42,358 bases of DNA from Cytobacillus firmus NBRC 15306. GTDB taxonomy: Bacteria; Bacillota; Bacilli; Bacillales; Cytobacillaceae. Below the pieces are notes generated by a model. The model saw only the letters and a program-made list of their open reading frames with translations. It did not search any database and was not told where the DNA came from. The stretch is from contig NZ_BCUY01000029.1 of the NCBI RefSeq assembly GCF_001591465.1, positions 1-42,358 on the forward strand. Direction: 5' to 3'. Numbering within the stretch: the first letter of the stretch is position 1; the number at the start of each line of letters is the position of its first letter. A program made the translations under genes and the position numbers. Below, piece after piece: positions 23,907-30,796 of the stretch.

Positions 23907-24055
23907 TATTGTCGCCCTCCATTATCGAAAGCGACTATATCTACTTGATTATCATTGTAAGCGGCAGCCACTAGTTTTTCAATTTCTTTGTCCAATAGGT
24001 TTATAATTAATGACTTAAAGTCTTGTGTACCTTTAAACACTCTTTGAATATTCAT
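23906..24055 (-). CDS. 49-residue protein translationally coupled to the recombinase
   Basis: ATG 24055 follows a strong AAAGGAG site (eight-base spacer) and the frame ends in TAA, whose final A is the first base of the recombinase ATG, a layout that normally couples translation. The product (start MNIQRVFKGTQDFKSLIINL) is mixed-charge, probably alpha-helical, ends VDIVAFDNGGRQ and has no recognised domain. Small genes just before large serine recombinases sometimes encode accessory or regulatory factors, but no such role can be assigned here. Confidence 0.72.
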   Translation of the reverse strand: MNIQRVFKGTQDFKSLIINLLDKEIEKLVAAAYNDNQVDIVAFDNGGRQ

Positions 24056-24195
24056 TGCTATCGCTCCTTTCGACATAGCAATCGTTTTATGTAGGGGATT
24101 AGTTGCGATATATTTCTTAAATTTAAGAGTTAGCTTTATAGAGGTGGATTAGCCTGTTTGGTAAAATATAGATATATTGAAAAAGGGGTGTTCTT

Positions 24196-24666
24196 ATGTA
24201 TGTAACAAGATGGGCTACACTAAAAGAACTTGCTATCGTTACAGGGTTTTGGGAGAATATGGCTAATGAAATGGGCGAAATAGACAATATACCTAAACCA
24301 GACTTACAAAGAGTTGCAAAAGTAAAAAGTTTATTTATTCATGAAACTAAAACAGGTAATCTAAAATTTAGAGTTGCTGTTGATAAACATGATAGTATAG
24401 TGGCTTGTGCAGGTGGTCTTTTAAGAATGGAGTATTCTTTTCCTCTTGCAGAGAAAGAGAGTCTTTTTGGTTGGATAATAGCAGTCTATACTTTAGAGCA
24501 GCACAGGAATAATGGGTTAGCACATAAATTGGTAAATGAAGTTTGTTTTTGGCTTAAGGAAAAAGGAGCTGAACGAGCAAGACTTTGGTCAAGTTCCAGC
24601 GGAAGAGGGGTTTATGAAAATCTTGGATTTAAAACGATGATTGATATGTCAAAACCACTAATTTAG
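24196..24666 (+). CDS. GNAT family N-acetyltransferase
   Basis: A 156-residue acetyltransferase of the Gcn5-related fold. The acetyl-CoA pyrophosphate loop is visible as QHRNNGLAHKLV (about residues 113-124), followed by the helix-strand region GAERARLWSSSSGRGVYENLGF, which is the typical motif B and terminal part. The acceptor is unknown; small-molecule, antibiotic or protein acetylation are all possible. AAAAGGGGTG precedes the ATG. It is the first gene of a two-gene rightward unit with the Cdd1-like gene (18-bp gap) and is cargo of the element; its AT-rich codon use differs from the flanking chromosome. Confidence 0.85.
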   Translation: MYVTRWATLKELAIVTGFWENMANEMGEIDNIPKPDLQRVAKVKSLFIHETKTGNLKFRVAVDKHDSIVACAGGLLRMEYSFPLAEKESLFGWIIAVYTLEQHRNNGLAHKLVNEVCFWLKEKGAERARLWSSSSGRGVYENLGFKTMIDMSKPLI

Positions 24667-24684
24667 TTAGGAGGGGTATTTAAT

Positions 24685-25155
24685 TTGGAAAATAATAAAC
24701 GACCAAAGTTACCATTAGCCCAAGAGGAAAAACAGCTACTTAGGAAATTGAACATAAAGTTAAGTGATTTTCATAAATTGGAGGTAGATAACATTACTCA
24801 TTGCTTAGGTACTTCGTCGGAAAGAGCAAAAAACTTAAAAGGATTGGCAACTTTTCAACAAATTCCTTCTATTGGTTACGAATTGGCTTCCAAAATAGTT
24901 AATCTTCTTGGTTATTACAGTCTAAATCAAATTAAGGACAAAAATTGGACAGAGGTCTTTAATGCTTTAGAACTAAAATTGGGTTGTTGGACTGACCCAT
25001 GTGTTGAAGACCAAATAATTTGTATTATTCATCATGCAAATCATCCAAAGAGTAATAAACAGTGGTATGATTTTACAAGTCAAAGGAAATTATACAGACA
25101 ACGATACGGTTATCCAAGTTCAAGACCTAAAGCAGCATGGCATGAAAAAGCATAA
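24685..25155 (+). CDS. Cdd1 family helix-hairpin-helix protein
   Basis: A 156-residue protein of the family named for Cdd1 of the Clostridioides difficile pathogenicity locus. The middle contains a helix-hairpin-helix-like unit (FQQIPSIGYELASKIVNLLG, about 53-72) and the family's C-terminal signature CWTDPCVEDQIICIIHHANH followed by WYDFT. Members are thought to bind DNA or act in repair-like processes, but no activity is established. The start is TTG, six to nine bases after AGGAGGGG. It is probably cotranscribed with the GNAT gene. Cys108 and Cys112 with nearby histidines could bind metal, which is inference only. Confidence 0.8.
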   Translation: MENNKRPKLPLAQEEKQLLRKLNIKLSDFHKLEVDNITHCLGTSSERAKNLKGLATFQQIPSIGYELASKIVNLLGYYSLNQIKDKNWTEVFNALELKLGCWTDPCVEDQIICIIHHANHPKSNKQWYDFTSQRKLYRQRYGYPSSRPKAAWHEKA

Positions 25156-25214
25156 TAGTATTTTAGGGGTTCCTTATTTTATTGTAATTAATCTTTTTAT
25201 ATAAAATTTACCGT

Positions 25215-25600
25215 ATGTCTGTTTTCTCCGTTCGCTTCGCTCACTTCGGGGGCTACGCTACGCTTGCCCCTGTTATTTATTTGTTTAAATATTTTGTTGT
25301 TTTATTATTGCAGTTAAGGTACTAATTCGAGGAAACATACCACCCCCCTATAAAGGGGATGGCGATATTTAGGACTAATCCTGAGGTATCTTCATGACAT
25401 TCGACGTGCCCAGGTACAGCTTTACCACGTATATTCTAAATAACTCTGTCATGCCACCTAGCCGTAAGGCTACTGCGACGGGTATTGATCTGGGGAGTTC
25501 TTCACCCTCTAACGGTGTTCACCGCTGTTACACGGGCTAGTTTTTAACGTGTTCTCCTAGAATAACCACGGGTAAAGCTGATATGAAATTTAATTATGTA
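25215..25600 (-). ncRNA. GC-rich structured tract, single-strand-origin-like (sso/oriT candidate)
   Basis: This gene-free stretch stands out by high GC inside the AT-rich element and is full of self-complementary pieces: GGGGC/GCCCC at 25249-25253 and 25266-25270, TAGCC-GTAA-GGCTA near 25460, CCCC-TATAAA-GGGG near 25350, CGGTG/CACCG near 25515, and ACACG/CGTGT near 25535. On the minus strand the loop of the first hairpin contains TAGCGT (complement of 25255-25260), the CS-6 hexamer that rolling-circle plasmid sso elements display in a loop. Tn916-type elements carry such an origin. A noncoding RNA or an oriT are alternatives; the feature type is nominal. A 25-codon frame (25375-25452, minus) inside lacks a ribosome site. 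Confidence 0.4.
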
Positions 25601-25602
25601 AA

Positions 25603-25633
25603 ACCGCTCTTTAATAGGTAACTAAAGAGCGGT
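25603..25633 (-). terminator. Terminator of the HTH gene cluster
   Basis: Perfect 11-bp stem ACCGCTCTTTA/TAAAGAGCGGT; the minus strand continues TTTTACAT. Confidence 0.8.
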
Positions 25634-25664
25634 CATATATTAACAGCAGGAAGTGAGTATGCTT

Positions 25665-25901
25665 CTAAGCTGATAAAACCGAATGAATTTCTTTTTCAAT
25701 AACCCCACGTTCAAGTAAAAACGTTACTAGGCTATCCTCGTCCACACTGTAGCCATATTTGGTATTGCGAGAATAATAGCCGCTTTCAATACGAGGGGCT
25801 TTGTCAAGTTGTCCACGTTGCAAGTATCTTAACACCGCATTTTCAGTAAATGCTATGTTAAAGCGGTTTAGTATTCTGCTAGTCTTTTCAATGCTAATCA
25901 T
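25665..25901 (-). CDS. Small HTH-like protein, third gene of the control cluster
   Basis: A 78-residue basic/acidic mixed protein. Residues 1-30 look like a helix-turn-helix of the excisionase/MerR-like type (ISIEKTSRILNRFNIAFTENAVLRYLQRGQL), and SGYYSRNTKYGYSVDEDSLVTFLLERG may form the wing and following helix. I do not recognise a named family. It lies six bases after the second HTH gene on the same strand with GGGAGGGGTGATGTGTA before the ATG. In comparable elements such clusters control excision or transfer. Confidence 0.65.
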   Translation of the reverse strand: MISIEKTSRILNRFNIAFTENAVLRYLQRGQLDKAPRIESGYYSRNTKYGYSVDEDSLVTFLLERGVIEKEIHSVLSA

Positions 25902-25907
25902 TACACA

Positions 25908-26084
25908 TCACCCCTCCCTAAGGACTAATTTTCTGATACTTTCTTTCGTGAAATAGATACGGTTATCTTGGTGCACTTTCTCAACATAGGGAGAAGAGGA
26001 TAATTCAAAAAGCCTTTGAGTGGTAACACCTAATATTTCCGCTGCTTGTGAAAAGCTGTATAAGTCCTTAGTTTTCACTATCAT
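25908..26084 (-). CDS. Small HTH DNA-binding protein, second gene of the control cluster
   Basis: A 58-residue protein with a helix-turn-helix near its N-terminus (FSQAAEILGVTTQRLFELSS) and a terminal strand-helix reading RIYFTKESIRKLVLREG, as in excisionase-type winged helices. A longer frame begins at ATG 26099, but that codon overlaps the GGAGGGG ribosome site; ATG 26084 is six bases past it. The start lies inside the upstream xis-like gene, so the genes overlap and are cotranscribed. Confidence 0.68.
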   Translation of the reverse strand: MIVKTKDLYSFSQAAEILGVTTQRLFELSSSPYVEKVHQDNRIYFTKESIRKLVLREG

Positions 26085-26262
26085 CAATAGCCCCTCCATT
26101 TTGCAACCACTCCATCACAACCACTTTGTTAAAGCGAACAGACTTACCACCAATCTTTACACGTCCTGGAATTACCCCATTTCGTGCTAATTTGTATGTT
26201 GTCTGCTCACTCATATCTAGTAATTTTGATAATGAGCGTACAGTTAGAAACTCTTTTTCCAT
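26068..26262 (-). CDS. Excisionase family DNA-binding protein
   Basis: A 64-residue protein of the HTH_17/excisionase type: LTVRSLSKLLDMSEQTTYKL forms the helix-turn-helix, and GRVKIGGKSVRFNKVVVMEWLQNG the wing and last helix. This is the most clearly recognisable DNA-binding protein in the element and could be its recombination directionality factor or a transcription regulator. AGGAGGG lies nine bases before the ATG. It is the first gene of a three-gene leftward cluster with a TGTTAA-N17-TATAAT promoter upstream. Confidence 0.8.
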   Translation of the reverse strand: MEKEFLTVRSLSKLLDMSEQTTYKLARNGVIPGRVKIGGKSVRFNKVVVMEWLQNGGAIDDSEN

Positions 26263-26309
26263 ATGGTCAAGCCCTCCTAATTTGTTTTCTTTCTTGCACT
26301 GACATATTC

Positions 26310-26338
26310 ATTATAAGAATTGAACATAATCCTTAACA
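26310..26338 (-). promoter_or_regulatory. Promoter of the HTH gene cluster
   Basis: On the minus strand TGTTAA (26338-26333) and TATAAT (26315-26310) are spaced 17 bp, about 48 bp upstream of the excisionase-like gene. Confidence 0.5.
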
Positions 26339-26716
26339 TTTGGGTGTACAAGATGATAAAACGATAAATAATAATAAAATCATTTGTTGTGCGTACATGG
26401 GTAGAATTTTTTAGGCAAGCAGGGAGAACGAATGTATAGTTATTACCTCTTTAAATGGTGGTATCTATCCTTATTGAGGTTAGGAGATTTAGGACACCCA
26501 TTTTGAAGTATTTGACGTACAAAGGAAATTTGGGGAATTTTTATATGGAGAGAATGAGCCATACCATAATATGTATTTGATAAAGTCATTCATTCGGCAC
26601 TGGGTAGGGTCTATAATAAAGAGGATTATTCTTTAAAACGATGGTAAAATTAAAAAAAGGAGCGGTTTTTATTTACCGCCCCTTTGCTTTAAGTAGTTAT
26701 AGTCGCCTATTGTATT
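26339..26716. other. Gene-free right arm of the element
   Basis: AT-rich sequence with stops in every frame and no ribosome-site/start combination that I would trust. The only structure is a hairpin GGAGCGGT/ACCGCCCC at 26659-26682 with a T-rich 3' side, possibly a terminator reading toward attR. Confidence 0.5.
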
Positions 26717-26739
26717 GTGACTGTGAAAAGTATTCAACA

Positions 26740-26775
26740 CATGTTGAAGCTGTTACGTTGCTTGAACTCAAATAA
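26740..26775 (+). pseudogene. attR and displaced native 3' end of yfjO
   Basis: The repeated core CATGTTGA (26740-26747) begins the codons HVEAVTLLELK and a TAA stop, in the same frame as His-Val-Glu of yfjO at 22367. This is the expected carboxyl end of a RumA-family protein and has no gene of its own here, so it is the stranded original end of yfjO. CTGTGAAA at 26721-26728 is the element-side arm. Confidence 0.85.
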
Positions 26776-26842
26776 CAAGTTGGGTTTCTATAAAAATTGT
26801 ATGGAGTCAATTAAACTCCATCCTGAAACAAGCCTAAATGAG

Positions 26843-26871
26843 GAGCGGTATGCTTTAACCGCTCTTTTTTT
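26843..26871 (+). terminator. Terminator, probably the original one of yfjO
   Basis: GAGCGGT/ACCGCTC stem followed by seven T residues, about 70 bp after the displaced yfjO stop codon. A weaker stem, ATGGAGT/ACTCCAT, lies at 26801-26821. Confidence 0.85.
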
Positions 26872-26880
26872 GTTGAATTA

Positions 26881-27211
26881 TCGAAGTGTACGCTTGACCC
26901 GCCTATTGAACAGAAATGGAAAATTCCGTACACTGCCATCATCCAATATCTCCAATGAGAAAACGGATTCGGACTATCGGGAGAGTTCCAGGAAGTCGAG
27001 GAGTCTAATCAGGGATTGGTGGGAGCAAGGCTTTACCCTCGCTGATTTTCAAAAGGTTATCGATTTGAAGTCTGCCGAATGGAAGAGAGATCCGCAATAT
27101 TCACGCTACCTGAGACCTGAAACACTGTTTGGTTCAAAATTTGAAACGTACTTAAATCAAAAGCCGCAAACAAAACATCTGCAGGAAAATGATTTCAAAC
27201 TGGATGATTAG
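26881..27211 (+). pseudogene. Frameshifted C-terminal fragment of a phage replisome-organizer protein
   Basis: The first frame reads EQKWKIPYTAIIQYL up to about 26952. The next base shift continues NEKTDSDYRESSRKSRSL, then WWEQGFTLADFQKVIDLKSA and YLRPETLFGSKFETYLNQ, ending at 27211. Together these form the conserved C-terminal domain of phage replication proteins (the phg_TIGR02220 type: NEKT, GFTLEDFKKVID, YLRPETLFG). One extra C in TCTCCAATGAG breaks the frame, and the N-terminal DNA-binding part is missing. It lies outside the serine element and therefore represents older prophage debris between yfjO and yfjN. Confidence 0.82.
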
Positions 27212-27466
27212 AGATCAAAAATCTGGTGGGACATTCGAAGCAAAGAGGGAATATTAAAGGCAAGGCGGACAAGCGAGAAAGCGTCTCATCCGAAGGAACA
27301 ACCCGCCACATTCCAGCCATTGTATGAAATTTTAAACTACAGCAGGCAGTTTGATAAAAAGTGCCTAACCATGGTATAAGTGTAAAAGAAGTATAGATAT
27401 GCTGTTTTTAATTTAGGGATATGGAGTTCTGTTAGTATCCCTTAATGAGAGGATTGGAATAAAAAG

Positions 27467-28432
27467 ATGAAAGAAAATTTTTGGCTTGAGTTACCGCGGC
27501 CATTTTTTATACTGGCACCAATGGAAGAAGTGACAGACGTTGTTTTTCGCCATGTGGTGAGTGAAGCAGCCAGACCTGATGTGTTTTTTACTGAGTTTAC
27601 AAACTCAGATAGTTATTGTCACCCTGATGGGATCAAAAGTGTGCGCGGGCGTTTGACCTTTACAGAGGATGAACAGCCAATTGTCGCCCATATTTGGGGG
27701 GATAAGCCTGAATACTTCCGGCAAATGAGTATTGGGATGGCGGAAATGGGCTTTAAGGGAATAGATATCAACATGGGCTGTCCCGTACCGAATGTGACCC
27801 AGAACGGGAAGGGAAGCGGTCTGATCCGCCGCCCTGAATTGGCAGCAGAACTTATACAGGCAGCCAAAGCAGGAGGCTTGCCGGTAAGTGTAAAAACAAG
27901 GCTTGGCTTCACGGAAGTTGACGAATGGAAGTTCTGGCTGAAACACATTTTGGAGCAGGACATTGCTAATCTTTCCATTCATCTGCGTACACGGGAAGAA
28001 ATGAGCAAAGTGCCTGCACATTGGGAACTGATCCCGGAGATTAAGGAACTTCGCGACCAGGTGGCCCCGAATACCCTTTTGACAATCAATGGAGATATAC
28101 AAGATCGCGAGAAGGGCTTGGAGCTTGCTGAGAAGTACGGAATTGATGGAGTTATGATTGGGCGAGGCATATTCCATAATCCCTTTGCATTTGAAAAAGA
28201 GAAAAAAGACCCTACCAGTGAGGAACTGCTCGACCTTTTAAGATTGCACATGGACCTCCATGATCAATATGCACATTTAGAACTGCGGCCGTTCACGGCT
28301 CTTCACCGCTTTTTCAAAATCTATGTCAAGGGCTTTCCAGGGGCAAGCTCACTAAGAAATGACTTGATGAACACAAGATCTACAGCTGAAGTGCGTGAAT
28401 TGCTTGAGGCTTTTGCGTCAAAGAACAATTGA
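27467..28432 (+). CDS. yfjN: tRNA-dihydrouridine synthase YfjN
   Basis: A 321-residue FMN-dependent Dus enzyme that reduces uridines in the tRNA D-loop with NADPH. The N-terminal TIM barrel shows [14 protein letters not shown] (variant of the usual APMAGVTD), the catalytic cysteine in [20 protein letters not shown] (Cys105), VKTRLGF, the substrate-contacting [10 protein letters not shown], and the phosphate loop [12 protein letters not shown]. The helical C-terminal domain is complete. Position after yfjO matches B. subtilis yfjN. The start has GAGAGGATTGG upstream. No terminator is obvious before the repeat that follows. Confidence 0.92.
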   Translation: MKENFWLELPRPFFILAPMEEVTDVVFRHVVSEAARPDVFFTEFTNSDSYCHPDGIKSVRGRLTFTEDEQPIVAHIWGDKPEYFRQMSIGMAEMGFKGIDINMGCPVPNVTQNGKGSGLIRRPELAAELIQAAKAGGLPVSVKTRLGFTEVDEWKFWLKHILEQDIANLSIHLRTREEMSKVPAHWELIPEIKELRDQVAPNTLLTINGDIQDREKGLELAEKYGIDGVMIGRGIFHNPFAFEKEKKDPTSEELLDLLRLHMDLHDQYAHLELRPFTALHRFFKIYVKGFPGASSLRNDLMNTRSTAEVRELLEAFASKNN

Positions 28433-28513
28433 AAATTCTAGGGGATGGGCTAGTCGTCCATCCTCTTTTATTAAGGGTTTGATGTTTTTTCATAACTTAG
28501 TTTCATTCGCTGA

Positions 28514-28702
28514 GTTGATTGGAGCGGAAGGTGCGAGATCCTCGAAAATGCATGCGCATTTTCTTCGTGCGATGTGTACTCAAGGAAGCTTATTCAACGT
28601 CCTGCGGTAGTAGCGGGACAGGTGAGACCCCGCAGGCGCGAAGCGTCGAGGAGGCTCAGCGCACGCCCCGCGGAAAGCGAGCATCCTGGAGCGGAAATCA
28701 AC
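28514..28702 (+). repeat. Dispersed GC-rich repeat, copy 2 (family B), with internal insertion
   Basis: Same family and orientation as 3148-3273 (GTTGATTGGAGCGG at the left end, GCGTCGAGGAGGCTC inside, GGAGCGGAAATCAAC at the right end). About 60 bp are inserted near 28537-28597, including the palindrome-rich stretch TCGAAAATGCATGCGCATTTTC in two overlapping parts. Nothing else is recognised between yfjN and the palindrome at 28841. Confidence 0.8.
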
Positions 28703-28840
28703 GGGCTAATTGACAATGAAATCTTAATTATTACGCACATTCATCACGTTGTCTTTTGCCAAGACTCCCCGAAAATGACGAAAAAACTAAAATCCTAATT
28801 CTCCCAGACTAACTCCTTCCAAGGCCACTCTGCCTTTAAT

Positions 28841-28853
28841 GGGATAATATCCC
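28841..28853. promoter_or_regulatory. 13-bp palindrome GGGATAATATCCC, site 2
   Basis: Identical to 12113-12125; located 61 bp before the DUF1540 start codon and just before its candidate sigma-B promoter. Confidence 0.35.
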
Positions 28854-28858
28854 ACATG

Positions 28859-28882
28859 GTTATTTCTCTAAAAAAGGGGTAT
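28859..28882 (+). promoter_or_regulatory. Candidate sigma-B promoter of the DUF1540 gene
   Basis: GTTATT (28859-28864) and GGGTAT (28877-28882) with a 12-bp spacer fit the sigma-B pattern with two -35 mismatches. Confidence 0.45.
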
Positions 28883-28914
28883 ACATTCAGTAAACCAAAA
28901 GGAGGTGGCCAAGA

Positions 28915-29070
28915 ATGGAAGTAGAAGTATTGTGTAACGTTGAAAACTGTAAGTACTGGGCTGAAGGTGATAAATGTGTAGCGGACTCTATTTATGTGAT
29001 TGGCCAGAATGGCCGGGAAGCAGATGAAATAGAGGAAACAGCCTGTAAAACGTTTGAACTTGATGAATAA
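28915..29070 (+). CDS. DUF1540 domain-containing protein
   Basis: A 51-residue protein with four cysteines at 7, 12, 21 and 44 in the DUF1540 pattern ([24 protein letters not shown]), likely a small metal- or disulfide-stabilised fold. Relatives are common in spore formers, often as tandem or single short proteins of unknown role. An excellent AAAGGAGGTGG ribosome site precedes the ATG by six bases, and a long perfect terminator follows, so it is an independent gene. Confidence 0.88.
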   Translation: MEVEVLCNVENCKYWAEGDKCVADSIYVIGQNGREADEIEETACKTFELDE

Positions 29071-29080
29071 TCATAAAAAA

Positions 29081-29123
29081 ACCTGACAGCCGGCGGTTTA
29101 GAATCCGGCTGTCAGGTTTTTTT
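29081..29123 (+). terminator. Terminator of the DUF1540 gene
   Basis: Perfect 13-bp stem ACCTGACAGCCGG/CCGGCTGTCAGGT with A and T runs on its two sides. Confidence 0.93.
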
Positions 29124-29210
29124 ACATACAAAAGATGCCCGCTATGTTTCTTCAAAAAGGGTATAATAAAAGAAAATGACTATAAAACCGCAGATAAGGA
29201 AGGAGCTACG

Positions 29211-30671
29211 ATGACAAATAACAATGAAATCGGATGGAATTTTGATAACAGCTATGCACGGCTGCCTCAGACATTTTTCTCAAAAATGAAGCCAAACCCT
29301 GTATCATCCCCTGAGCTGGTTATCTTAAACGAGCCGCTCGCAAAGAAATTGGGATTGAATATAGACGCATTAGCAAGCGAATCGGGCGTTGAGGTTTTAG
29401 CAGGCTGTAAGGTCCCTGAGGATGCTGAACCTCTCGCTCAAGCTTATGCAGGTCATCAGTTCGGACACTTTAATATGCTTGGGGACGGCCGGGCAATGCT
29501 GATCGGCGAGCAGATTACACCTGGGGGAGAACGTTTTGACATTCAGCTGAAAGGCTCCGGCCGAACGCCGTTTTCACGCGGCGGAGATGGCCGGGCGGCT
29601 CTGGGACCGATGCTCCGGGAGTACATCATCAGTGAAGCCATGCATGCTCTAGGAATTCCGACCACCCGCAGTCTGGCAGTTGTAACAACAGGTGAAGCCA
29701 TTATCCGGGAAACTGAACTTCCGGGTGCGATCCTGACAAGGGTGGCGGATAGCCATATACGGGTGGGGACTTTTCAATATGCGGCAAACTGGCGGCCGGT
29801 TGAGGAGCTTAAAAGCTTGGCAGAATACACAATTCAGCGTCATTATCCGAAAATACAAGATGACGAAAATCCTTACCTGTCTCTTTTGAAGAATGTGATC
29901 CAGCAGCAGGCTTGGCTGATTGCCAAATGGCAGCATATAGGCTTCATCCATGGAGTCATGAACACCGACAATATGACAATCAGCGGAGAAACCATTGATT
30001 ATGGCCCGTGCGCCTTTATGGATAAATATGATTTGGCAACCGTCTTTAGCTCCATTGACAGGGAAGGCCGTTATGCTTATGGAAATCAGCCGTATATTGG
30101 CGGCTGGAACCTGGCGAGATTTGCGGAAACTCTTTTGCCGCTCCTTCATGATGATCAAGAGGAAGCAATAAAAATAGCTCAGGGCGCCATATCAGAATAC
30201 AATAAAATCTATCAGAAGCATTGGCTTTCAGGGATGAGGGCAAAGCTTGGGATATTTAATGAAGAAGATGATGATGAAGCTCTTATTACCGGACTGCTAA
30301 AGGTGATGCAGAAGTCTGAAGCAGACTATACTAACACCTTCCGTGCACTAACATTGGGTGAAAACACTGGGTTAAATAATGATCAGGAGTTTGCCAGCTG
30401 GCATGATCAATGGCAGGAAAGGCTGACCAGGCAAAAGGAATCGAAAGAAGAAGTACATGAGAAAATGAAGAACAGCAACCCGTCCGTCATACCGCGGAAC
30501 CACCGGGTGGAAGAAGCTCTGGAAGCAGCTGTTAACACTGGAGATTACAGCGTGATGAAAAAGCTTCTTGCAGCACTTGAGCATCCTTATGCCTATACTA
30601 AAGAACAGGAAGAGTACTGCAAACTGCCTGAGCCATCCGGCATGCCACATCGAACATACTGCGGAACTTAA
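29211..30671 (+). CDS. selO: Protein adenylyltransferase SelO (YdiU family)
   Basis: A 486-residue pseudokinase-fold enzyme that transfers AMP from ATP to Ser/Thr/Tyr of target proteins, linked to redox stress in other organisms. Visible family segments are [41 protein letters not shown], the catalytic-loop equivalent [20 protein letters not shown] with the metal-binding Asn and Asp, and the carboxyl terminus PHRTYCGT. In vertebrate SelO the penultimate redox residue is selenocysteine; here it is a sense-codon cysteine. Length is normal. AAGGAGC precedes the ATG, and a TATAAT lies near 29162. Confidence 0.93.
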   Translation: MTNNNEIGWNFDNSYARLPQTFFSKMKPNPVSSPELVILNEPLAKKLGLNIDALASESGVEVLAGCKVPEDAEPLAQAYAGHQFGHFNMLGDGRAMLIGEQITPGGERFDIQLKGSGRTPFSRGGDGRAALGPMLREYIISEAMHALGIPTTRSLAVVTTGEAIIRETELPGAILTRVADSHIRVGTFQYAANWRPVEELKSLAEYTIQRHYPKIQDDENPYLSLLKNVIQQQAWLIAKWQHIGFIHGVMNTDNMTISGETIDYGPCAFMDKYDLATVFSSIDREGRYAYGNQPYIGGWNLARFAETLLPLLHDDQEEAIKIAQGAISEYNKIYQKHWLSGMRAKLGIFNEEDDDEALITGLLKVMQKSEADYTNTFRALTLGENTGLNNDQEFASWHDQWQERLTRQKESKEEVHEKMKNSNPSVIPRNHRVEEALEAAVNTGDYSVMKKLLAALEHPYAYTKEQEEYCKLPEPSGMPHRTYCGT

Positions 30672-30691
30672 AATAGAACAATAAATAGGTA

Positions 30692-30720
30692 ATGCCTGGC
30701 CCGGTTAATGGGTCAGGCAT
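30692..30720 (+). terminator. Likely terminator of selO
   Basis: ATGCCTGGCCC and GGGTCAGGCAT form an 11-bp stem with one mismatch. The T tract (ATTTGTG) is weak. Confidence 0.55.
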
Positions 30721-30796
30721 ATTTGTGCTGCTGTTGACATCAGCAGGTGACAGTGTTACTTTTAATATAGAACATACATTCGATTTGGTGATTGAT

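Larger units (their letters stand above)
22367..26747. mobile_element. 4.37-kb serine-recombinase integrative element inserted in the 3' end of yfjO
   Basis: Both ends carry CATGTTGA (22367-22374 and 26740-26747). Left of the first copy is yfjO in frame. Right of the second copy the yfjO frame resumes as HVEAVTLLELK and stop. The element is AT-rich compared with its flanks and separates yfjO from the dihydrouridine synthase gene that follows it in B. subtilis (yfjN). Contents from left: recombinase and a coupled small gene (leftward), GNAT and Cdd1-like genes (rightward), a structured tract, and three HTH genes (leftward). No relaxase, Rep, coupling protein or resistance gene is visible. The 3' end of rumA-type genes is a known integration site for serine-recombinase ICEs in streptococci. 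Confidence 0.87.

Noticed and set aside
25375..25452. 25-codon minus-strand gene inside the structured tract
   Set aside because: No ribosome site at usable distance, and the frame lies across hairpins. Kept only as a remark under the structured tract.
25215..25600. Group II or group I intron
   Set aside because: No domain V-type hairpin with an AGC triad, no intron reverse transcriptase or homing endonuclease, and no interrupted host gene at this position.
26717..27211. A continuous 164-codon frame read as one intact gene
   Set aside because: Its N-terminal third crosses the displaced yfjO end and a perfect terminator hairpin (26843-26871), both in another frame context. Only the part after the frameshift is phage protein.
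28395..28798. Overlapping short frames after yfjN
   Set aside because: They lie in the family B repeat, in several frames at once, as expected for a GC-rich noncoding tract.
30600..30671. Selenocysteine codon in selO
   Set aside because: The penultimate redox residue is encoded by a normal cysteine codon (TGC), and no UGA is read through.
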